13,754 nucleotides of DNA from an uncultured Clostridia bacterium (lineage in GTDB: Bacteria > Bacillota > Clostridia > Christensenellales > CAG-314), in assembly GCA_934281515.1 (NCBI GenBank), contig CAKQXG010000045.1, forward strand, positions 1 to 13,754, written 5' to 3'. The translations under genes were made by a program, and so were the position numbers. This document shows, piece by piece, positions 6,493-13,754 of the stretch (within the stretch, counting starts at the first letter, position 1; every line of letters begins with the position of its first letter). The notes below the pieces were generated by a model. The model was not told where the DNA came from, made no database searches, and worked only from the letters and a program-made list of their open reading frames with translations.

Positions 6493-9426
6493 ATGGCAAA
6501 GTTTAAAAAGTATATTTGCTTACCTGTAATAGCCGTTTTGCTTGCGGCATTGATTACGGGAAATGTGGTCGCGCTTAGTTTTTCCGACCAGATAAACAGT
6601 TTGCTGTGTCCGCCGATTTCCGACGCTTCGGAACGTGAAGAAGCCGCAGCCGAAGGACAAAAATTGGCAAAGGAAATAATGGAAGAAGGAGCGGTGTTGG
6701 TGCGTAACGAAAACAACGTGTTGCCCCTTGACCGAACTGCAGATAAAAAAATAAATGTGTTCGGTTGCTCTTCCGTAGACTGGGGATTTGGAGGCTCGGG
6801 TTCGGGCAGAATCCGTCCCGAGAACGATGACCCGTCAACTCTCATAGATCTGTTGGGCGGATTGAAACGCTACGGGATAGAGGTCAACTCCATACTTACG
6901 GCAATGTACAAGAGTTTCCGTAAGGTGGGCAGGCAGGAAGAGGCTCAGGACAAGGGCATGTATGCATTGTACGAACCTAATATTTCTGACAAAAGTTACT
7001 ACTCGGACGAGTTGTTGGCGCAGACTAAGGAATACTCCCAAACGGCAATTGTCACAATTACCCGATTCGGCGCAGAAGGCGTTGACCACACGCAAACAGG
7101 CGAACAAAGTCTGTCTATTTCCGACGACGAACGCGATTTGCTTACATACGTAGGCAAAAATTTCGATAAGGTGATTGTCGTGGTCAACTCCGCCAATACA
7201 ATGGAGCTTGGTTTTACCGAAACGATAGAGGGTATCGATGCGTGTCTTGTTGTCGGGCTTACCGGCTCGCAAGCGGCCTCGGCGATTCCGTCGTTGTTGT
7301 ATGGCGAAAAAAATCCTTCCGGACGACTTGCCGACACTTATGCCTACGAGTTTTCTTCAAATGTCAACTACACTCACGGCACAAGCTCGGGATGGTATCA
7401 GCCGGACGGCATGTTTGACTACATAGAAGGCATTTACGTCGGCTACAAGTGGTACGAGACGGCATTTGCCGAGGGTATCTGGGACGACGTAGACAACGAT
7501 TTCGGCAAGGGCTACAAAGGCGTTGTGCAGTATCCGTTCGGTTTCGGACTAAGTTACACCGATTTCAGTTGGCAATTGCAGGGTGTCACGATTAAAGACG
7601 GTGACGTTGTGCGTTCGGACAATACTATTTGCGAAAAAAGCATAATTACACTGTCTGTAAATGTCGAAAATGTCGGCACTACAAGTGGCAAGGACGTAGT
7701 GGAAGTGTACCTGACCGCACCTTACACTAAAGGAGGTATAGAAAAGGCGTATGTCAACCTTGTCGGTTTTGAAAAGACAAGCGAACTTGCTCCGGGCGAA
7801 AGTCAGACGGTGGAGATAACGCTGTATGCAGACGACTTTACGAGCTACGACTGTTACGACCGCAATAGTAACGGCTTTTGCGGATATGAGTTGGAAAAGG
7901 GAGAGTACCAACTTAAACTTATGGCAAACAGTCACGATATGAAGGACTTTGCCGACAACGTGGTCAAGCTAATCGTCGGCGACACAATCAAGGTTACGAC
8001 AGACTTCTACTCCGGGCAAGAAGTATACAACAAGTTTACGGGTGACAGTGCGTGGGACGGCGCGTCTATCGATTCCAACGACGACGGCGTGACTGCAGTG
8101 GAGTACATTTCTCGCGCTAATTTTCCTAAACCGCAGGACGTAACACCCATGCAACAACGTGCGCTTAATGCCAAGCAAAATGCCGTCAAGGATTACACCA
8201 AGGATATGGCTACGACTTGGGATAACGCTACGACCGACAATGCGGGTAATGCTACGCATACCGACAGTGTCAAGTGGGGACAAAACAACGGCATGAAGAT
8301 TACCGACGCTTCAGGAAAGGTAAATGCGCTGGGACTTAAACTCGGCTCGAACTACGACGATCCCGATTGGGACAAGTTGCTTGACCAACTGACGATAGAA
8401 GAAGCGACGACGCTTATCAGCAATGCCTATGCAACAACCAAGCCGATCGAATCCATCGGCAAACCCGAACTGGTCGACTACGACGGACCGTCGCAGATAA
8501 AGTCGTTTTCGGGTGCGCCACGTGGTACTGCATACCCCGGCAACCCCGTTGTTGCGCAAACATGGAACAAAAACCTTGCCTATCGTTACGGCATGAGTTT
8601 CGGTAAAGATATGATCTCCGTTGCCGTAAACGGACTGTATGGTTTCGGTTGTAACATTCACCGCGTACCTTTCTGCGGACGTAATTTCGAGTACTACTCC
8701 GAGGACGCATATTTGTCAGGCGCAATACTTGCCGCAGCTATCAGGGGGTTACAAAATACGGGCAGATATGCCTACATCAAGCACCTTGCCCTTAACAATG
8801 CAGAGTCCGGGCGTAAGGGTGCGTACACTTTCTGCACGGAGCAAGCTTTGCGAGAAATATATCTCAAACCGTTCAAAATGGCGGTGCAACAGGGTGACTG
8901 CGTTGCAATTATGTCCTCGTACAACCGTGTGGGCGCAGTGTATGCCGGTCGTAGTCAAGGCATGATACAGGGCGTGGTGCGCAACGAATGGAACTTCAAT
9001 GGTATGATTATTACAGACTGCTCGGATGACGCAGGCTCCTACTACATGAATATGGACGGTGCGTTGCGTGCGGGTGGCGATCTTGGCATGATGACCAAAC
9101 TTAACGGTCCGGCTTCACCTTACAAGTTGGATTACTCTGCTTCGTCGACCGTGCGGTTGCAATATCAGTTGCGCGAGGCAGTACATCACGTGACGTACGC
9201 ATACCTGCATACGCAGTATATCAACGATCAATACAATAAAAACGGAGACCCCAACGAACGTATTACGGCAAGGGCCACCTTCCGCTCGTGGCAATGGTGG
9301 ACGCCTGTGCTGTGGGACATAGATATTCTTGTTGTGGCAGGGTGTGCCTTGTGGGCATACTTGTCGCTACGAAAAAAGCCGATAGCCGTTACAAACGACT
9401 TGTGTAAGGAGGCCGTCGATGAGTAA
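6493..9426 (+). CDS. Membrane-tethered, domain-inverted GH3 glycoside hydrolase (second copy)
   Basis: This 977-residue enzyme is a paralogue of the preceding GH3 with the same inverted layout. A membrane segment (about 8-28) precedes the GH3 C-terminal domain (about 45-345, with LVRNENNVLPL). PFGFGLSYT starts at residue 348, followed by an FnIII-like domain and a linker with YISRANF. The barrel (about 640-890) and a second membrane segment (about 942-961) with an LRKKP tail complete it. Predicted catalytic residues are E195 (RFGAEG, acid/base) and D842 (MIITDC, nucleophile). The substrate-binding motifs are canonical here: D664-G-P, GRNFEYYSEDA, and K763-H764 followed by LALNNAESGR. It therefore looks like a working exo-acting beta-glycosidase (glucosidase or xylosidase type). 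It shares an operon with the next gene, whose start codon lies inside its last codons. The exact sugar cannot be told from sequence. Confidence 0.94.
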   Translation: MAKFKKYICLPVIAVLLAALITGNVVALSFSDQINSLLCPPISDASEREEAAAEGQKLAKEIMEEGAVLVRNENNVLPLDRTADKKINVFGCSSVDWGFGGSGSGRIRPENDDPSTLIDLLGGLKRYGIEVNSILTAMYKSFRKVGRQEEAQDKGMYALYEPNISDKSYYSDELLAQTKEYSQTAIVTITRFGAEGVDHTQTGEQSLSISDDERDLLTYVGKNFDKVIVVVNSANTMELGFTETIEGIDACLVVGLTGSQAASAIPSLLYGEKNPSGRLADTYAYEFSSNVNYTHGTSSGWYQPDGMFDYIEGIYVGYKWYETAFAEGIWDDVDNDFGKGYKGVVQYPFGFGLSYTDFSWQLQGVTIKDGDVVRSDNTICEKSIITLSVNVENVGTTSGKDVVEVYLTAPYTKGGIEKAYVNLVGFEKTSELAPGESQTVEITLYADDFTSYDCYDRNSNGFCGYELEKGEYQLKLMANSHDMKDFADNVVKLIVGDTIKVTTDFYSGQEVYNKFTGDSAWDGASIDSNDDGVTAVEYISRANFPKPQDVTPMQQRALNAKQNAVKDYTKDMATTWDNATTDNAGNATHTDSVKWGQNNGMKITDASGKVNALGLKLGSNYDDPDWDKLLDQLTIEEATTLISNAYATTKPIESIGKPELVDYDGPSQIKSFSGAPRGTAYPGNPVVAQTWNKNLAYRYGMSFGKDMISVAVNGLYGFGCNIHRVPFCGRNFEYYSEDAYLSGAILAAAIRGLQNTGRYAYIKHLALNNAESGRKGAYTFCTEQALREIYLKPFKMAVQQGDCVAIMSSYNRVGAVYAGRSQGMIQGVVRNEWNFNGMIITDCSDDAGSYYMNMDGALRAGGDLGMMTKLNGPASPYKLDYSASSTVRLQYQLREAVHHVTYAYLHTQYINDQYNKNGDPNERITARATFRSWQWWTPVLWDIDILVVAGCALWAYLSLRKKPIAVTNDLCKEAVDE
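9406..9412 (+). promoter_or_regulatory. Ribosome binding site inside the end of the second GH3 gene
   Basis: AAGGAGG lies 6 bases before the ATG at 9419, within the coding end of the GH3 gene. The 8-base overlap of the two genes implies translational coupling and shared expression. Confidence 0.88.
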
Positions 9427-12400
9427 AACAGAAAAAATCGTTATCGTATCTTTGTTGGCGGCGTGTTTGTTTGCAATGGCGGTGATACCGCTTGTTTCCT
9501 ATCTGGAATACGACGCAAGATTACAAAAATATCTCGAAAGCAACAAAAAAGAAGATGTTACCGACCCTGTGTTGGTGTCGTTGGACATTGCGCTTGCAGA
9601 CGGAACGGAATTCTTTGCCAACGGCAAGGCGTCGCCAGTCAAGAGCAATTTCGTGCTGTCCGCTACCTATTCGATTGGTGTGGACACATATGTGGACGAA
9701 GTGTCGGCGGATAAATACTCGTTGGAAGTGCCCGACGATTTCAGTCAGAACGGAGGTACTGTCAAAGCTACGTTTGAAGATCAAACAGCTAGCGTGGATA
9801 TTACTCTTACTCCAGTCAAACTGATTGAACTGCGTTTTGTCGAACAACCCTACATCGTTTGTTACAAAGAAAATGACACGTTTAGCCCCGATGGTATGGT
9901 ATTGGAAGCAGTGTACAACGACAAAACAGTCATTGCTGTCGGAAACGATTACACTATCGACGACGACAAAATGACCATAGGTAAAGATGCCGTTACCGCA
10001 ACGTTCGAACGTGACGGTGAACAGGTAAGCTTGCGCATTCCCGTCACGGTGATGAAATCTTCGGAATTTACCAACGGTAAATTGAAGTCCGTTGTCGCAG
10101 AAGAAGAGCCTGTCGTAGGCGATGGCGAGCTTATCGCGCAAAGCAAGTTTACATTGCGCGGAACTTTTGAAAGCGGTAACAGAATCGTGCTTTCCGCAAG
10201 TGATTACAACATAGCAAACGGCGACAAAACGGCAGTTTTCGGTAAGAAATCCAAGTTGGAATTGATCTTTGTGGCCAACGACAAGTTGAAACTGAGCCTG
10301 CCACTGTCAGTGTACAAGCGCACAGAAGCGGAAAATGGTACTGTAGTAGGCGGCAAGGTGACGACGGGCAATGCGTACGTATACGACGGACAAAAATACG
10401 TGCTCGACAAAGAAATAAGCTTTGTCGGTAGCTTTGCCGAAGCCTTGAAGGCTGGCGAACAAGCGACGCTCACAATGCAGGTTTCAGTGCCTTCCGCAAG
10501 CAGAGGCGCGATACGTTTGCGCGTGGCAAACAAGTATCTGATTCAGTCCGGCGACGCATACGTTATCGGAAACTTGCAATTAAACAACATTATTTGCGTG
10601 TATGTCAACGGTGCACGTAAGACGATAGGTGATGACGTTACAGTCTATGGCGTACCGACTGCCGACGAATTGGCAAAGGCGGCAAACGCTTACAGCGAAG
10701 TGACGATAGACGGCGTTAACTTTATGACTGGTGACAACGTTGTAAAAATAGTGTTCGAAAACAGCGGTGTTACCTCATATGACGGTTCTGTGGCAACGAT
10801 AGATGTCGATTGTGTGGACGTGCTTACCGACGGTGACGAGATTTCGCTTACTTTGTCCGATTTTGTCAAATATATGGAGCAGCAAGGCAAGGTGCCTGTC
10901 TATAAAATAATCGAGTTGGAACGTCGAATGATTGTAGGCGGACACGAAAACGTCAGCGGAGCATGTACGGACGGCGAGTATTTATACTACTCGTTTGTAG
11001 GCAAAAACAACAAAAAGTGCTATGTTGTCAAGTATAAACTCGGCGAGGGCGTTGTCGCCAAAACCGAAGCTTTCGACCTGCATAACGTAATCAATGAAGA
11101 CGGCTCGGACGGCTGGTGGTATCTGCGCGGCAATATCGGCTTTGTTAAAGGCAAGATAGTGTGTCTGGGCGAAGGGTTTTATGTTACTGTCGACCCCGAA
11201 ACAATGCGTGTAGTTGGCAATATTCCATTGCATTTTGCGGAATTGGAAGAGCTGTACAAACAAAACCCCGAACAAGTACCCTACACGATAAATTACAATG
11301 CAAAACTCGACCGTTACGCCGTTACCGTCAAAGAGGCGGCCTGGGGTGCATGGGTATATTTGTACATTTATGACGGTGAATTTAATCTTATCAAGGGTAA
11401 CATTAGGTTGGCTTGTCACGAAGATGTCAAGTGGGGCGGATTTGAACTGCGTACGACATTTTCCAATGATGACTATATTTATGCTGTGTCTAGTTTTTCC
11501 TACTCGTTTATCCCGTCGGAGCAAGGCAACAACTCAAAGTACGATGACTACAGATACAAGGCGATGGTGCAACTTGTCGATTGGGACGGAAATGTGGACA
11601 ATGTGTACGAGATCCCGGGCTTTAACGCAACAGGCAACAACTACAACCACGTAATGAGCGTTGTGGAGATGAACGGCAAACTGTACGTGTGCAGTTATGA
11701 CAACGGAGGACTTAACGGAGGCTATTTGTACGAAGTGACAATGTCTCTTAATGAAAGCGGCGGCGACGTGCCTGTACCCGACAAGCCGATATTCAGTGGC
11801 AAAACTTTGGACTGGAATGTATCTCATGATGAAGACAGACCCTATCTCAACGGATCTGTCAGTGACGGAACGTATGTTTTTCTTGCTTTTGCCGACACGG
11901 GTAGTAAAAGTGCAGTAGTGGAAAAGTATACATTGGAAGGCGTGTATCTTGGCAAAAGCGATGTGATAACGCTCAGTCAGGTTGCTAACGAATGGTTGAC
12001 CGATAGCGCGGCATTGTTCGACTGCGGCGACAAAGTGCGGTTGATACGTTGGGACGGTTCGAGTGTACTTGTCGACAAAGAAACATTGGCTGTGGAAAGC
12101 GATACCGCGGAATTGCCGTCGTCGTTGCCGAGTGAGTTGTCAGACAACATAATTGCAAGTAACGAAACCAAGTATTGGTTGCTCGGGTATGCCGAAAACG
12201 CATACGGCACAAGAAAAGTCGCACTTATTCGTGAAGGTTTGTGGAATTCGGATTTTAAGCTGTTTGTGTATGACAGCGACAATCAACGTGTCAACGGCAC
12301 AACTGCGGATAATGTCGGCACTAGCGGACGTAATGTCCGCGATATGGCTGTCGATGACGACTATATTTACGTTATTTGCGGACGAACGGGAGCCAAGGAT

Positions 12401-12619
12401 TACTCGATATTTGTGTTCGATTGGGACGGTAAATTGCTTAAAGAAATTGTAGTGACGGACCTTTTGCCACAAGTGACAAACCTCGGCAGCCATGAAGTAC
12501 AAAGTATGTTTGTTGCTGACGGCAAAATATATGTTTGCACATACGACGGAAGTGGACACGTATATCAATTGACCTTTGTTGACGGTAAAAATATGACTGA
12601 CATTTTGACCCGAAATTAA
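9419..12619 (+). CDS. Membrane-anchored Ig-like, CBM-like and beta-propeller surface protein
   Basis: This 1066-residue protein is not a recognised enzyme. A single N-terminal membrane segment (about 7-28) should leave the rest outside the cell. Three Ig-like stretches follow (about 48-132, 135-211, 213-300); the middle one has the Big_3-like FSPDGMVLEAVYND pattern also seen in the lipoprotein at 64. Residues about 301-475 are a beta-rich region with VANKYL, a VYVNGARKTI strand and a closing IDVDCVDV, resembling the CBM-like part of that lipoprotein. From about 504 to the end come repeated blade-like units such as DGEYLYYSF, MNGKLYVCSYD, DDDYIYVICG and DGKIYVCTYDG, each with D-G/D-x-I/L-Y, consistent with one or two beta-propellers. 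No catalytic residues stand out. Coupling to the GH3 gene suggests glycan capture or sensing beside the enzymes. The fold is a moderate-confidence call; the function is inference. Confidence 0.88.
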   Translation: MSKTEKIVIVSLLAACLFAMAVIPLVSYLEYDARLQKYLESNKKEDVTDPVLVSLDIALADGTEFFANGKASPVKSNFVLSATYSIGVDTYVDEVSADKYSLEVPDDFSQNGGTVKATFEDQTASVDITLTPVKLIELRFVEQPYIVCYKENDTFSPDGMVLEAVYNDKTVIAVGNDYTIDDDKMTIGKDAVTATFERDGEQVSLRIPVTVMKSSEFTNGKLKSVVAEEEPVVGDGELIAQSKFTLRGTFESGNRIVLSASDYNIANGDKTAVFGKKSKLELIFVANDKLKLSLPLSVYKRTEAENGTVVGGKVTTGNAYVYDGQKYVLDKEISFVGSFAEALKAGEQATLTMQVSVPSASRGAIRLRVANKYLIQSGDAYVIGNLQLNNIICVYVNGARKTIGDDVTVYGVPTADELAKAANAYSEVTIDGVNFMTGDNVVKIVFENSGVTSYDGSVATIDVDCVDVLTDGDEISLTLSDFVKYMEQQGKVPVYKIIELERRMIVGGHENVSGACTDGEYLYYSFVGKNNKKCYVVKYKLGEGVVAKTEAFDLHNVINEDGSDGWWYLRGNIGFVKGKIVCLGEGFYVTVDPETMRVVGNIPLHFAELEELYKQNPEQVPYTINYNAKLDRYAVTVKEAAWGAWVYLYIYDGEFNLIKGNIRLACHEDVKWGGFELRTTFSNDDYIYAVSSFSYSFIPSEQGNNSKYDDYRYKAMVQLVDWDGNVDNVYEIPGFNATGNNYNHVMSVVEMNGKLYVCSYDNGGLNGGYLYEVTMSLNESGGDVPVPDKPIFSGKTLDWNVSHDEDRPYLNGSVSDGTYVFLAFADTGSKSAVVEKYTLEGVYLGKSDVITLSQVANEWLTDSAALFDCGDKVRLIRWDGSSVLVDKETLAVESDTAELPSSLPSELSDNIIASNETKYWLLGYAENAYGTRKVALIREGLWNSDFKLFVYDSDNQRVNGTTADNVGTSGRNVRDMAVDDDYIYVICGRTGAKDYSIFVFDWDGKLLKEIVVTDLLPQVTNLGSHEVQSMFVADGKIYVCTYDGSGHVYQLTFVDGKNMTDILTRN

Positions 12620-12695
12620 AACAATTGATTTTTACTCGCGCGTGGGCGTGGTGTTGAAGAATGCTGTTTAATTTACGATAGCAACGCTTCGCCAC

Positions 12696-12739
12696 AGAAA
12701 ATGGCTATGAACCATTGTGTTGATAGCCATTTTCTTTTT
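12696..12739 (+). terminator. Terminator of the GH3-propeller operon
   Basis: AGAAAATGGCTAT (12696-12708) and ATAGCCATTTTCT (12723-12735) form a perfect 13-bp stem with a 14-base loop, followed by TTTTG. It lies 76 bases after the stop of the propeller gene; the stretch 12620-12695 shows nothing else. The insertion sequence begins immediately after it. Confidence 0.87.
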
Positions 12740-12748
12740 GTATAAGAA

Positions 12749-12771
12749 AACCCCGCGATAGTCGCGGGGTT
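12749..12771. repeat. Left-end hairpin of the IS element
   Basis: AACCCCGCGA (12749-12758) and TCGCGGGGTT (12762-12771) form a perfect 10-bp GC-rich stem with a TAG loop. A second, bulged palindrome (CGGTGAA to TTCAACCG, 12772-12788) follows directly. In IS200 such left-end structures serve as transposase recognition sites and also stop transcription entering from outside. Confidence 0.85.
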
Positions 12772-12794
12772 CGGTGAAGGTTCAACCGTTGAGT

Positions 12795-12823
12795 ATGACA
12801 GAAAAACTCCGTTCGTGTATAAT
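12795..12823 (+). promoter_or_regulatory. tnpA: Promoter of tnpA
   Basis: ATGACA (5 of 6), a 17-base spacer and the consensus TATAAT at 12818-12823. Transcription should start near 12830, which is downstream of the anti-ribosome-binding arm at 12807-12816. Confidence 0.75.
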
Positions 12824-12859
12824 TGAAATGACCTGCCAGTCATAACAATACGAACGGAG
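12807..12859 (+). promoter_or_regulatory. tnpA: Inverted repeat that can hide the tnpA ribosome binding site
   Basis: CTCCGTTCGT (12807-12816) is perfectly complementary to ACGAACGGAG (12850-12859), which contains the ribosome binding site GGAG 7 bases before the ATG. A small nested hairpin (ATGAC 12828-12832 with GTCAT 12839-12843) lies inside. In RNA containing both arms, translation of tnpA should be blocked. Ribosome-site sequestration in the leader is known for IS200. Confidence 0.82.
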
Positions 12860-12866
12860 AACATCA

Positions 12867-13334
12867 ATGAAAACAACTTTTGATGACAGTAATAGTTTAG
12901 CACATACGAAATGGAATTGCAAATATCACATAGTGTTTGCGCCAAAATATAGAAGAAAAGTTTTTTATGAAGAGAAACGCGCTGAGATAAGAGAGATATT
13001 GAGAAAACTATGCCAGTGGAAAGGCGTGGAAATAATAGAAGGGGAAGTGTGTCCAGACCATATTCACATGATGGTCAGCATACCGCCCAAAATGAGCGTT
13101 TCGGGGTTTATGGGATATTTGAAAGGAAAGAGTAGTTTAATAATATTTCAAAAGTGGGGTAACATGAGATATGCTTACCGAAACCGCGAATTTTGGTGTA
13201 AAGGGTATTACGTAGATACAGTAGGGAAAAATACGAAAGCGATCAAGGAGTACATAGCGAATCAGCTAAAACAAGATAGAGCGAATGATCAATTAAGTAT
13301 ATTTGACCCAAGGGACCCGTTTACGGGTAACTAA
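12867..13334 (+). CDS. tnpA: IS200/IS605-family Y1 transposase TnpA
   Basis: This 155-residue protein cuts and rejoins single-stranded DNA at the hairpin ends of the element (HUH-type, Y1 transposase). It contains the opening HxKYHIVFAPKYR region, the metal-binding HUH motif H65-I-H67 within CPDHIHMMVSIPP, and the GYYVDTVGKN stretch. The YxxxQ helix (Y129 to Q133) supplies the attacking tyrosine. Length is normal for IS200 TnpA (about 150 residues) and no motif is broken, so it is probably active. The ATG follows GGAGA by 6 bases, and the gene ends in a TAA-TAA pair. Lower GC and AGA/ATA-rich codon use compared with the large genes fit a mobile origin. Confidence 0.96.
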   Translation: MKTTFDDSNSLAHTKWNCKYHIVFAPKYRRKVFYEEKRAEIREILRKLCQWKGVEIIEGEVCPDHIHMMVSIPPKMSVSGFMGYLKGKSSLIIFQKWGNMRYAYRNREFWCKGYYVDTVGKNTKAIKEYIANQLKQDRANDQLSIFDPRDPFTGN

Positions 13335-13345
13335 TAAATAACGCA

Positions 13346-13443
13346 TGGCTGGCAGGCCAAAAAGAAAGCGGACTTGTCCGCCGCTAGTAAAGGTAGGGCT
13401 ATGCCCGAAAATGAGAAGCCACCCGCTTAGCGGGTGGAGCCTC
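13346..13443 (+). ncRNA. Structured 3' tail and right end of the IS element
   Basis: Four hairpins follow each other after tnpA: TGGC/GCCA (13346-13359), GCGGA/TCCGC with loop CTTG (13368-13381), GGGC/GCCC (13396-13406), and CCACCCGC/GCGGGTGG with loop TTA (13419-13437). The last can be extended by GAG (13413-13415) with CTC (13441-13443). It is the probable right-end recognition hairpin for TnpA. Whether the whole tail acts as a separate RNA is inference, based on its density of structure and its likeness to guide-RNA ends of related elements. Confidence 0.5.
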
Positions 13444-13562
13444 ACTGTTTGTTAATGATATTTTAATAGAGTGTTGCGCGAAAAGTGCGTGGTTGCCCTG
13501 CGGAGCTGTTACTTGTAGTTTACCGAGAAATTTACAATGCGCCGGGTTTGATTTTCAGAGTA

Positions 13563-13591
13563 TTGACAAGTAATTGGCTTTGTGCTATCTT
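13563..13591 (+). promoter_or_regulatory. Sigma-A promoter of the last gene
   Basis: Consensus TTGACA (13563-13568), a 17-base spacer and TATCTT (13586-13591), with TG at 13583-13584 forming an extended -10. The stretch from the IS end to here (13447-13562) shows no gene I can support. Confidence 0.8.
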
Positions 13592-13626
13592 ACAGGAAAG
13601 GTTAAACCGCAATAAGGAGATTTTTG

Positions 13627-13754
13627 ATGAAAAGCAAGTATTCCAAAGTAATAATTACTGTTTGGGTAGTAAACAGAAAATTTTTTAACGACGAGCGGCT
13701 GGTGGCAGATAGGAAAATTCCGACCGAAATCATTCCCGATGACGCAAGTACATT
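13627..13754 (+). CDS. Unrecognised protein, start only (cut by the window end)
   Basis: Only the first 42 residues are present, and the frame is open to the window edge. The start is well supported: a consensus promoter at 13563-13591 and AAGGAG at 13614-13619, 7 bases before the ATG. The N-terminus has a short hydrophobic run (VIITVWVV) between basic residues, then a charged stretch containing NDERLVADRKIPTEIIPDD. The hydrophobic run is too short for a convincing membrane segment. I do not recognise the family. It is probably outside the carbohydrate module, since a terminator, an IS element and its own promoter lie between. Confidence 0.7.
   Translation, partial: MKSKYSKVIITVWVVNRKFFNDERLVADRKIPTEIIPDDAST

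Larger units (their letters stand above)
12741..13446 (+). mobile_element. IS200-type insertion sequence, single gene
   Basis: About 706 bp, close to the usual ~700 bp of IS200. The limits are estimated from the outer hairpins (12749-12771 on the left, 13419-13437 on the right). Elements of this family have no terminal inverted repeats and make no target duplication, so exact ends need an empty-site comparison. It carries tnpA only, with no tnpB. It sits between a terminator and the promoter of the next gene, so it interrupts nothing visible. Confidence 0.88.

Noticed and set aside
13335..13446. CRISPR-like array or tnpB remnant after tnpA
   Set aside because: The hairpins differ in sequence and spacing, so there is no array, and no reading frame resembling TnpB is present.
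13485..13688. 67-codon open frame downstream of the IS element
   Set aside because: It spans the promoter and ribosome binding site of the gene at 13627 in another frame and has no ribosome binding site of its own.

Overview
The window most likely comes from a Gram-positive anaerobe of the Bacillota (Clostridia-like, gut or rumen type). I infer this from near-consensus sigma-A promoters, strong AAGGAG-type ribosome binding sites, a lipoprotein signal peptide, Ig-like surface domains, and glycoside hydrolase family 3 (GH3) enzymes with inverted domain order, a form known from rumen and gut Clostridia. No rRNA or housekeeping marker is present to fix the taxonomy.

Layout, all genes on the + strand. 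64-3138: lipoprotein with two Ig-like domains, a carbohydrate-binding-like sandwich and four copies of a ~125-residue repeat. 3139-3247: a gap with an 11-bp stem-loop. 3248-6205: a circularly permuted GH3 enzyme with a membrane segment at each end, followed by a factor-independent terminator (6281-6319). 6320-6492: a probable promoter with an upstream two-turn direct repeat. 6493-9426: a second permuted GH3 paralogue. 9419-12619: a membrane-anchored Ig-like/carbohydrate-binding-like/beta-propeller protein whose start overlaps the preceding gene by 8 bases. 12696-12739: terminator. About 12741-13446: a single-gene IS200-type insertion sequence (tnpA) with structured ends. 13563-13591: a good promoter, followed at 13627 by an unrecognised gene that runs off the window.

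The four large genes look like one cell-surface carbohydrate-handling module in the order binder, enzyme, enzyme, binder. Every product is predicted to be held at the outer face of the membrane, by a lipid anchor, by two membrane segments, or by one N-terminal segment. The two enzymes would cleave glycosides next to the membrane, while the two multidomain proteins would hold or sense the polymer. No transporter, regulator or polymer-cleaving endo-enzyme lies in the window, so the substrate cannot be named.

The IS element carries the most unusual fine structure. Its tnpA promoter lies between the two arms of an inverted repeat that covers the ribosome binding site, so only read-through transcripts should be translationally blocked. 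The loop of its 5' leader hairpin is complementary to the loop of a hairpin just after the tnpA stop codon. Its 3' tail is a chain of hairpins reminiscent of TnpB-associated guide RNA, although no tnpB is present.
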